Assembly: GCA_020631735.1 (NCBI GenBank)
Contig: CM036158.1
Coordinates: forward strand, 78,235,447-78,299,446
Length of the DNA stretch: 64,000 nucleotides
DNA from: Saccharum officinarum
Lineage: Eukaryota; Streptophyta; Magnoliopsida; Poales; Poaceae
Reading direction: 5' to 3'
The notes below the pieces were generated by a model. The model ran no database searches and was not told the DNA's origin. It worked only from the letters and a program-made list of their open reading frames with translations. Position 1 is the stretch's first letter; each line of letters opens with the position of its first letter. This document shows, piece after piece, positions 33,517-43,734 of the stretch. The translations under genes were made by a program, and so were the position numbers.

Positions 33517-36500
33517 TGAAACGTCCTTGATTTCCACGAAGGAAAATCCATAGAAACGAAGTGTAAAATGACGAAACATTCCGTCATTTTACCCAAATCT
33601 CAGCGATACATAAAGTCATGCACGAATATCAGAGTACAAAAGGTAGTTTTACATAATTTATTCTCTTCGCCTCGCAGGGCGGAACACACTCACACAAGCA
33701 TACGGAACAACATCCGACGTAGATAGCAGCGGAAAAGATCTTCTGGATCCAGCTTGAGCGTAGAACAGACCCTCTAATTCTCCCAATCATCGCCCTCGTA
33801 GTCGTACTCGGGCTCGGAACCTGTCAAAAATCTATCAGTACACTTGGTACTGGCCACGCATCGCCCACCCTATGCTTGCAATGCTTTGTGGAAAGTGGAA
33901 TACATTGAGGGAAGTAGAAAGAGACCTACTTAGGCTGTGGGTTTCCTATGCAAGTAGTTAATATTTTAATAAGATATTCCTTAGTTTTTATCTCATCTTA
34001 GTCACACATTTTCCCAATCCCACCACACATAACACATCTCATCTCACTCTCTCTCTAGGCGACGAGATTGACTCCTGCTCAGATCTCGTCTCAACGGCCA
34101 AAGCCGGAATCTGACACAGAACCCGGGGGAAAGGTAGAAAGGACTCCTCTCATCTAATCAAGTGAAGCGTAGGTCATGGGAATGTCCATATCCGCGGACG
34201 CGGCTATACGTATAGATCGATCAACTCTGCAGAGCGTGTACACCTGGTAATCCACAAGATCGCCATCCTTGACGATCTGGCTCGTCTAGGCTGATTCCAT
34301 CTGCCTTCCAACCGGTACAGTACCACCCTACCACTCAGCCCTGGGCCACCCCGGCATCCACCGAAACGCTGAGACTGTGAGACGTAGTACCGGGCCCCCA
34401 GGGTCACTATGCTGTCTTAGGAGGGTGTGGGTCCCCATGCCCGTACCTCCCTACACTATCACCTTCCAACCTAGTAGTAGTGGTACCGCCCTAGTCAGTC
34501 AGGTAATTGTCTCCCGCCCATTGGGAGCGAGTGGTGTGCACGAAGGTCCCATGGTTCCGGTTCTCAAGACATACCAGTCCTTAGGGTGACCAGACAGGAT
34601 GTCTTCTCAAGGGGGAGACACCGTCTTCCCCGTGCCACGACAGCACCTCCACCAGGGATAACCAACACCCTAGTTCATCTCTCAAATATACCCGCCACAG
34701 GTATCTCTCGTGTGGGATGCCCAGGTCGCTCCCCTCCAGCAAGACTTGCCCCAAAGACTCGTCATAGGATCCTGTCCGATCGACTCAACCCTCACCACTC
34801 ACCCAAGACGCACGCCAAGATCTCCCTAGTTCTTTAGTCAGGTTTATCAAGTTCTTGGCACTATGTGCCTTATACATATACGTCTCTCTCTCACCGGCAT
34901 CACATCACAAATATAATGCGAGTAAGAGCAAAAGAAGTAATATGTAACATGCGAGCATCTAACCTAACAGCAGGGTGAGTAGGAGTAAGGTTACGACAAG
35001 GTAAAAGGCTCAAAGTAAAGCATCTACCATGCAGCCTATCATCAATAATAATGTACAAAAATAAAGCGCTAGCAATTCTATATTTGCATGCGTAATAAGT
35101 TCTACGGAGATGGGTGGGGCATGGCACCTGGCAGGTCGTCACCCAAGTACTCATTGTAGTCGGGGTCGTACTCCTCAGTTGGCAGGTCCTCCAGCTCTGT
35201 TAAACGTATCGTAGAGCCGCATTAACGACTCCTATAGAGGTGCACAAAGAAGCAACAGAAATTCAAAAGATCCAAATGCACTCCAAACATAAGCCTAAGA
35301 TGTAGAGCTCATTTTAAGAAAAATTTAGAAACTGGTTTGGTATTTTTCTGAGTTAAAATGAATTAGTTATGAATTTCTAAAGATTAAATGATTTTCTGGA
35401 AAAGAAAAAGAAAAGGAAAAACCAGGCAGTGACACGTGTCACGCTCTGATTGGCCGAAACCGATCGAGTCATTGACAGGTGGGCCTGTTTGACTGGTCAA
35501 CGGTCAACAGTCAACTCTGACCGGGCCGAGACCGGGCCTCGGTGGGCCTGGGCTGGGCCGGATATGGGCCGAACTGGCCAGGCTAGGCCCACCACGTGTC
35601 AAACGCTGGTGCGGCCACGTCGCCCATTCGGATTCGCAAACGGGCTCGGGCTGGTGAGCTCGGCTTACGGTGGTCTCGTGCGGGCGGTCCACGGGTCTTG
35701 AACGTGGTCCACGGTGGACCCGGTCCATCTCTCCCCCTTCCCTTCTCTGGTCCTTGTGCACCAGGTGCACCGAAGGCACCTAGTCGCTTCTCTGCTCCTG
35801 TTCCCTTGTTTCTTTTTTTTTCTGGCCACGCTCTCGCCGACGGCGAGCAGCCGAGCTCGCACTCTGAGGGCTCAAGGGCAAAATTCGTTGGCCCGAGGGC
35901 ACCGTGTGGTCTCATGGAACTCATTAGAGGGGTCAGCAGTGCGGATTGGAGTGTCTAGGGGGCTTATTCATGGCGGTGGTGGCTCGACCGGTGCGGTGAG
36001 CGGCGGCAAGGCCTCCACGGTGACTTGGCTCGGGTGATAAGGTCTCCTACTGTTTCACGGCTGCAAAAGGAGCATGATGGTGAGGTCAAGACGACGACAT
36101 TGAGCTCCAGCAGAACCTCCCGCGGTGGTGGCGGCTCGACGGCTCCGACCGGGCGGAACACCGCCGATTAGGCCTCCGGGGATCCCTCCTTCTCTCAAGG
36201 TGCGCATGGTGTGTCCCTCGCTAAGGCGATTCGATCTAGCTCCTCCCTTTCTTCTCTACTGACTTGATTTGGAAGGAACGACCTCGCCATGGCCGTGCGC
36301 TGGCCATGGCGAGCGCGCTCTAGACGCTGCTCGCGGTGGCGCGTTCCTGCTCCCCTGACGTTCGGTACCGTGGTGCTTGGTTTTGAAACATGAGTGCGGG
36401 CGTGTACATGTCCTTGTGTGCCTTTTCTCCCTTCCTCTATTGCCCAGCATACCAAAAGCGAGATCTCGCCATGGCGAGGTGTGTCCATGGCGACTGTGCG

Positions 36501-38012
36501 CGGTGCAGGGGCGTGTCGTGGCATTTCCGAGCTCTGAGGCTCGGCCAGGCCAACGGGTGTGCGCACAAGGTGTGCGTGAGTGAGCGATCAAAGCATGAGG
36601 GCCATGAGTTTAGATGATCCATGGTACTAGCAGGCGAGATGGTTCTATGCCAAGCACAACCGGCGGCGAGCGGGGCGAGACGGTGGGCTCACCGTAGGTG
36701 GCGATGACGAAAGGATATCGGTGCAGAGGTGATTCGGAGCAGTGTAGAGTCGATGCCGTGCAGGGAGAACCGCAACGTCGGCGTGGTTGTTCGGTCGATG
36801 CTCCGGGCTCCGGTGGCTCCTCGACGGCGGCTGGCGGCTTCGGTGGCGGCCTTTTCCCCCCCTTTCTCCCCTTCTTGAGATGTAGTGTGTAAGGTGGTAC
36901 CACTAGGGCGGTGGCGAAAAGATCGGAAGGGGCTTGGGCACGACACGGGGTGGAGCTTTATACCCCGTGCTCGCCCATGGCAAGGCGGACGGTGCGATGG
37001 CAATTGGTAGGCACGGAGGGTCGATATGCTGTCCTGGGCTGGACTAGGGTGATTGGAAGAGGCGTGATTCGAATTGGAGATGCCATAATCGAATACCACA
37101 GACGGTTGGCGGTGTCAGGCAGTGTCAGGCGGTGTCAACCGATTTCGCGGCCATGGCGGCATCGGCTTCACGCGCGCGGTGCGTGTTTGGCGAGGGCCAG
37201 CGACTGGCGTGCGGGATCGGGTTAGTGGCTTGGCGCGCACGGCTGGTAGAGGGGGCAAAGGGAATCTTCCCTCGCGCGTTGCGTGTCCCTGCTTCCCCTC
37301 CGATTTCCGTTTGGGCGAAGCAGAGGTGCCGGTCGAGCGGGAGGAATGGGATGAGCCGTGGGGCCCGTTGGTCAGCGACGCAAGGGGATGGAGGCGCGCT
37401 GCTCTCTGGCGCTCGACGCGGGCCGAGGCGTGTGCGGCTTACCGGGTCGCCCATCGCGCGGTGAGCGCGTGTGCGCGCGAGTGCGGTGTTTGGCGAGCGG
37501 TGGCCTGCTGGGCCGGCCCACGCACGGTTGGGCGCGCACTGTGCGACTTGGGCTGGCTTGGCAGGCCGGTTTGGCGGGGTTGGCTGGGCCACATGGGGTT
37601 TCTTTTCCTTTTTCTGATTTAAATATCAAGCTTTTCTATTTATCTCTCCTTTATTCCCATTAAGCCAAGGCATGTGTATGCATACCAATATATTGCCTCC
37701 ACTTGGTTAACACAATGGGGCCCACAAAAATATACTTTTGGTTTTCAACTATTTGATAGGTTTATATTTCTATATTTTATTTACTTAGGCAATTAATTCA
37801 AGAATGTTGTTGCTTTTAATTCAATCCAAAGAACATAAAGTCCAACTCAAGCATGTATGGTTAAATGCAAAGATGTAGTTAGCTAAATTAGGTGCTACTT
37901 GTGCAACTAGGTTAGGTTTCCTATATGACACTTCACCAAACATAGGTTTATTTTTTTTTAAAAAAAAATTGTGGTTGTGATTTTTGTTTCCTGGAAATTC
38001 TGGGTTGTTACA
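33517..38012 (-). repeat. 5' LTR of the gypsy element
   Basis: This LTR is 4,496 bases, TG...CA, and collinear with the left LTR. Differences include a longer T/A run at 37952-37970 and many transitions. It would supply the promoter and the polyadenylation signal of the element. I did not locate a convincing TATA position. Confidence 0.9.
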
Positions 38013-38132
38013 TCAGGTCAATAAAATAAGTCGAGATGTAAAAGACTTGTTTTTAGGTGTTAAGTTTGTGTCTAGCAGAGTCATCGTTAAGCTGCAGCTC
38101 GAGGACAAGTTGCATGTCTAGGTGGGGTGTAG

Positions 38133-38487
38133 TGTTAGAAGAGTCAAGGGCCTATTGGACCTTAGCCCGTTAGGATTAATTAGTCGCTTGCTTAGGAGTC
38201 AAGTAAGACCTCTTCTCTATATAAAGAGAGGAGATGTATCAATCTAATCAAGCAAGAGATTAGAAGGAAAAACCTTCTCTTGCCGGCCGTGGACGAAGCC
38301 CCGCGGCCAGCGTTCCCAGCACCGCTCATAGCCCTAGCCGCAGGTCCTGTGCCTCTCTAGCTCGTGAACAGTACCTGCACGGTACTGTAGCCAATGGGTA
38401 CTGTAGCATGTTAGCCGCCGCCGCCGCTCCCCTCGGCTCTCCCCTCTCTTCCCCCTTAATCCTCCCAATCCCAACAACCACATAACA
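38133..38487 (+). repeat. 3' LTR of the copia-type derivative
   Basis: A 355-base LTR from TGTTAGAAGAGTC to CACATAACA, with TG...CA ends, preceded by the purine-rich tract at 38120-38132. It contains a CTCTATATAAAGAGAGG box at about 38213-38229 and the GC-rich CTTGCCGGCCGTGG leader. Confidence 0.88.
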
Positions 38488-39290
38488 GTGGTATGTGTTT
38501 GCTTGCTGCCCCAGGTGCATTTTCTAACCCATTCTTCAAGTCTCTGTTTAGTGTTAACTTGCTTACAGGTATTGCTGCCCTCCTTGCTCAAGGTACATGC
38601 CCTCCCCTTTCCGACCCTATCTTTGATTCAGCATCTTTAATGTCGTAACTGCTTAATTGTGCAGCTATAAGTATCTGAAATATGAAATATTAAGTTTTGA
38701 AATAGAAAATATCTGGATGTTAGGTTCTATATATACACAGATTTCTTTGCCTGTGCAAGACTTCTGTTTCCAATTTGTTTAGGCACCACTGGAACTGTAG
38801 GATGCTTAAGGTGTTTCTGGTTTAGCTATTAAATGGTATGTTTTTCAAGTCTTTGTTCAATCTATCTTTTATTGAACAATGAATCCACAATTCTCAATGT
38901 TGTAGATGATTGACTTGCTCATTAAAGATCTTCCTTGTGTAGGTTATCCTCTCGTTGCTAGAATCTGGGAGCATTTTGATGTTGCTGCTCCCTACATTGT
39001 ATTTCTGTCAGTGTTATATTATGGTGACATTTTTTTGAAACTATTATGGTCACATTTTTATTAATGAAGTCACATGCATTTGCTATTTCTGGCTAAAATT
39101 TGTTGTGTTTTCATGCCTCAGTAGTTGCATTCTGGGAGCACTTCAGTGGATAAATATTTATTATTTTTTCTAGTACGGTTTTTTTCCTCGTTTCTTACTT
39201 TCTGTACTTCATGTCATTTGTGATAAACAGACTTTGTGATAAATGGGTCAATGGGAAGGACTAGCATGCTGAAAAGATTTTGCTTTCTCT
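38488..39290 (+). other. duplicated exon/intron block, copy B (right part)
   Basis: It continues copy B after the copia insertion and follows 13121-13700 of copy A. The exon-like piece 38515-38540 (AFSNPFFK) is conserved with its AG/GT borders, as is the next one (IAALLAQ). The fourth piece (about 38785) has an indel that breaks the copy A frame. An AT-rich stretch of about 250 bases (38900-39170) is extra. The homology ends near 39295 at a possible SINE. Confidence 0.6.
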
Positions 39291-39309
39291 TGCCCCACGG
39301 TGCATAACA

Positions 39310-39465
39310 AAATGAATTCCAACCTAGGAGGAACTAGATGTTTTTTCATTAAGAAGAGAAATAGACACCCAAATTCAGTCCAAGAGAAGATTTGAACCTG
39401 GGTGGTTGGGTGCATGACAATCCCTCTCACCCAACTAGGCTCACTCCACCCCCCCTTTTCATCAT
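39310..39465 (-). mobile_element. possible tRNA-derived SINE
   Basis: On the minus strand a box-A-like CCTAGTTGGGTGAGAGG is followed by a box-B-like GGTTCAAATCT. A tail then contains TCTTCTTAATGAAAAA and CTAGTTCCTCCTAGG. The order and spacing fit an RNA polymerase III promoter of a plant SINE. It sits exactly where copy B stops matching copy A. No clear target duplication was found, so confidence is low. Confidence 0.35.
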
Positions 39466-41002
39466 GGGTGTCAATGTGTACTGTAGGTTTTCTACTTGGC
39501 TCTAAAAGTTGTACATTTTTCAGATTTCAGATTAGCTATCTTCCACTTAGAAATCTTAGCAAGCGTGGACTGTTTTGGTTACAATTATTCGATTTTTCAA
39601 AATCTCAGATTACTAGTGTATGTTGCTTTCTTAGTTTCTTTTGTTAGTACAGTCGATGATTGGATGCATTGCGTGATAGTTTCACTGTGTTTGACCATTT
39701 CTTGATTTTACAGCATGTAAATGCTTTTGTTGTCACATGTCCCATCTTTTAGCTGTGAAATTAAATGCGAATGCCTTGATATATTGGGAATGTACTTCAT
39801 ATATTTAACAACTTGACTTGATTACAAAAGATCATCTGAACATTGTTAGAAGTGCAATCCTTTTCTAGAAATTATTTCACTTGAGAAGGATGCATTTACT
39901 TGGACCATTTAATTGCACCTGTCAACATATGTATGATAAGGTCATAATGTTCAAGTGCAGGTTATGTTCAACAAGGATGAATGACCCGGTTCAAGCAAGT
40001 CTTCACCGACTACAAGTGGAAGATAGATGCTCAATCATATACGTTGTGCACATAGCATTGATGGAATACAGAGGCTAGATTGTTTTAAGACAGCCTGAAT
40101 CCTATGATGAAGATTTATTTTCTTTATATATAGTATACTGTTCCCCTTTTATGGGAAAGTTGATTGTTTGAATGTCTCTATGGGCACCAGATGCCAAGTT
40201 GCCAACCATTGTACTATAAGGCATAGGCATGCATATTCCATCACTATTATTGGAACCACTTAATAGTTTTACCAGGCTGCAAAAGCCTTAACTTTGAATG
40301 GTAGTATATATATGCATATACGTGGCTCAATGGGCTTGCAGTACCATGTACATGGGAACTACAGCTGTACATGGACTGAGTGTGTTGTGTAATCTAAAAG
40401 TACATGGGAACTACAGCGTTTTATTTTGAATGTGCTTATCGAATTCAGAGACCATTCAGCCAGCAGAAGCATTACAGTTCAGTATGTACAGATTGTGTGT
40501 AGCCTTTCTCTGAAAAATAGTTTGTGTCTGTCAGTGTGTCACAACTCACAAGTTAAGCTTGATCTGTTTTGTCTGTCGGTACGTCACAGACTGAGCTTCC
40601 TGTGTACTGCGTATTGCTCAAAAGAGTGTCAGTGTGATGCAAAGCGGTATTATAGGCCTCTCAAAAAATAGTTTTCGCCTGATAGCAAAAGTTGTCATGA
40701 AAACCATGGTTTCAGGATTATGGCACTGCACCAGTTGATGAATCCGTTTGATTTAGGTCATAATTTGTTTTCAGAGTTGTCTCTTTCGAAGACATCTGAT
40801 AATTTGTTTTCAGAGTTTGAAAGATAACTAGTTGGTTTTTAAGTTCCTGTAGTGGTTTGTTTGCAGGTTCTAGTTTATATCATATTTAAACATTCATTAG
40901 TGTGCCATTGTGTTCTTGTAGCTGGTCTGTGATGCTTGTGGTCTTTTTCAACCAGACAAATCTAGTAGTGACCTAGGTCACTTATTCTTTTAGAGCTTCT
41001 AA
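39466..41002. other. AT-rich non-coding stretch
   Basis: No gene was found. Short local duplications such as ACATGGGAACTACAGC (40350 and 40404) and GATAATTTGTTTTCAGAGTT (about 40757 and 40799) are present. Confidence 0.45.
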
Positions 41003-42923
41003 TCTATATCTACACCTATATACCTAATAATAAAGAGGCAAAATTTCAGCCTATTTTTTTGGGTCTGTCCATTTTTATGGTCTGTCTCTCTCTAACTACC
41101 AGACACTAAAGAGTTTCTTCCGTCCGGACTTATATATATATAATAACCCGTGCTCAAACGTGTTAGAATAGCTCTTATCTAGCGTGATACGAAGTCCGAT
41201 TCCAAAACGTATTGGGTCGTGTATGTGACCCGGACTCATAAGTCGTGCTGATATGTGTTAGCACAACCCGTGTCTAGCGATTATACATGAATAGTAATTT
41301 GGATTTAAGACGAGTCTACCCCTGCTTGAATACAACTAGGACATGAGTTCTATTAAACAAAATTGATTTTAATAATATGATAATACTAGGAAACGAGTCC
41401 TCACATGACACTGATTCCTTTCCAAATACTCATGGACACGGATCAAACCACGTTCATCTTAGCAATACGATTTTACAAAGGATACAAAACATTGTGACGG
41501 GCGCTCCAGATCTCGCTTGTTACAAGCGCAAAAACCATTCACTCCAAAGTAAAAAAAAAATCAGCCAATCGTCCCTAGGTGATATATATTCGCGATAAAA
41601 AAGATCTTCCAATCAACAGGAGCAGATGATACTTAACAAAGAAAAAGAAAGTTGGTTCGGGGAAAAAATCGGCCAACGGCCAATCTCTTCCATTTCGCAC
41701 CAGGAAAAAAATGAGCTGAAAAGTACATATCAATCGAAAACAGATGATGAACGTAGATAAAAAAGGGTTACAACCAGTTTGGACGCAACCCAAAACCAGA
41801 CTCGTGGACACAAACCAAAAGTGTTTTTCGGAACGGATAGAGAAACGGAAGCAAACCAAAACTAGACTTAAGAACAAACATGCATGAAATTGGAAAGAAA
41901 CACAAAACAAACCTAGACGCGTACAGCGGGAAAAAACATATATATTGTACCTGGCTCAGCAGGAAAATCCTTCAAATCCGATAGCTAGGAATCCTAATTC
42001 TAATTCAAATATATTCTCGATCCCATATAACCTAATTAGGAATTCTAATTCAAATAGAAAAAAATAAGAGTAGAACTTTATATCTGTATATGCATATCTC
42101 ATATTATCTTACATCTTATTTTGCTTTCCATGTTTTAATTCTTTTTTTGTTTCCATCCTCCTTTTTTCGTTTGTGCTTGTGTTTTGGCAGTGTTTTGTGG
42201 TTCGATTTCTTTCGGTCGTTTTTTTTTGCTTCCGTCCATTTTTTCCTTTTTATTTTTTCTGGTTTGGTCCACATTTTTTCATTCCGTGGTGTTTTTTTTG
42301 CTATGTTTTCCATGTTTCCATCCCTTATGAGTTTTTTTTCCATGGTTTATTGTCTTTTTTTAAGATTTCATCCGTTTGGAATACTTCGTGTTGAGCTCTC
42401 GAGAAAGTATAGAAAAGAAGCAATGACGAGACAAGACAGAGGATACATAAGTGTAATGAAATTATGAGAGCCTACACATGGCGTAAGGTAGATCGATAGT
42501 AGAGCAATCAACAAACCCTCACGAGATCTAGCTACTTCTTGTCAGGCTAATCCCTACCAACACTGCGTTGTTGATAGCATCAATAGCACAATCATGTCTT
42601 CTCTATGCACACCGCTCTTCTCGGTCGCTAAGGGAACCGTCAAGGTTGCATGTCGACTCAACCATGGCCGTTAGGCCACACCTGCGCCATCATAGGAGCC
42701 GTGTCCACACAGGCACTATGCTGCCCATCTTGTCGATGTGCAGTGCCAGCACAAGTTTGCACGGTGGCCGGCACATGCTTCCTGGTCGTGGCTGGTGACA
42801 ATGCACGCTCGTGCTGTCGTGGCCGCTACTCCCACACGCATCCCTGTCATGCTACCACTCCCATCACTAACAGTATAGTAATTAAATTATAGTCCTGTTG
42901 CAATGTCCGGATATTTTTGCTAG
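41003..42923 (+). mobile_element. non-autonomous Helitron, 1.9 kb
   Basis: The 5' end TCTATATCTACACC, followed by CTAATAATAAAGAGGC, is the usual start of grass Helitrons and is preceded by A. The 3' end has CCTGTTGCAATGTCCGG (imperfect hairpin), ATATTTTTG and CTAG, followed by T. No Rep or helicase frame is present. The interior is AT rich with a T-rich tract (42120-42360, ATG-free shadows only) and a GC-richer segment at 42540-42860 that may be captured DNA but gives no recognisable protein. Confidence 0.7.
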
Positions 42924-43589
42924 TATAGTATAAATCAAATGGAGATATCACGTGTTCAGACCATCAATTATTGTTACAAAGATTTGGAATACATGTAACA
43001 TGCGAGAAGCACCAAATTCAAAGAATTGATGTCTCATGGCACTACAGTGCTTTATGTAGGGGTTTCTCAGCTTCTTGCCTTGCCTGCCAGAAACTGGCCG
43101 TTGATCCAATACCCAGACTCATCCATCATATCAACTCGGAGAGAAGAAGACATCTCTATAATACAAGATTGAGTGTCCTCAGAACTTGTATATATTTCAC
43201 CTTCAAATGTAACATGATCTAGTAACCACGCAGATAGATGCTAGTGAACTTAGCAAGAACTAATCCAGCATCAGTTAACTGACAGAGCAAAAAGCATCAA
43301 AATTGCATCAACAACTCTTCCGTCCAACCTTGCTTTGTGTTGCTAGGGAGAAGCTATGCAGCACGACACGGGTACATTAGTTCTTGAGTAAAATTCAACG
43401 GTGGTCCTCACTCCTCAAGGTTGTCTTTAGGTATTATCTAGATACCCAAACTCACGAAATTCATTTTTGGCTCCCCTTAAGTTGTAACGGGTCTCAATTA
43501 GCTCTAAGCAGTCATTTACCCAATCCGCTATCCTACGTGGCACGGATATGACAGATGGACCCACATGTCAGCGACAAGGCTCCACCTTA
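42924..43589. other. non-coding stretch
   Basis: Nothing recognisable as a gene. It passes into the degenerate repeat that hosts the LINE. Confidence 0.4.
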
Positions 43590-43734
43590 AAAAATATTCT
43601 TTTTCATATGACCTCGGATGAAGATGATTTTTATACGAAAATTATAGCTTTCGATGAGATCTACAACTTTTAGTTTTGAGTTTTTCATTTGAGATCCTTA
43701 AGATGCTAAAAACATAATATAAGGTTTCAGCGAC

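Larger units (their letters stand above)
18589..38012 (-). mobile_element. Ty3/gypsy chromovirus (Tekay/Del-like), full-length with duplicated interior
   Basis: It is flanked by a perfect 5-base duplication, TCAGG (18584-18588 and 38013-38017). The LTRs are 18589-23071 (3') and 33517-38012 (5'), each TG...CA. The primer site is at 33502-33514 and the purine tract at 23072-23087. Order on the minus strand: 5' LTR, extra ORF, gag, protease, RT, RNase H, a 100-N gap, then part of the extra ORF again, gag, protease, RT, RNase H, integrase, chromodomain, 3' LTR. A C-terminal chromodomain-like end and an LTR starting TGTAACAACCC place it with Tekay/Del chromoviruses (RIRE3-like). The 19.4-kb length includes about 3.9 kb present twice. 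Confidence 0.9.
18029..38487 (+). mobile_element. rearranged Ty1/copia-type derivative carrying a nested gypsy element
   Basis: It is flanked by GTGGT at 18024-18028 and 38488-38492. The right LTR (38133-38487) runs TGTTAGAAGAGTC...CACATAACA and is preceded by a purine-rich tract, AGGTGGGGTGTAG. The left end has only the first 16 LTR bases in normal orientation (18029-18044). After that an inverted segment holds leader, primer-binding site and LTR. Without the gypsy insertion the element is only about 1,030 bases and has no gag or pol, so it is a non-autonomous derivative. Confidence 0.8.
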
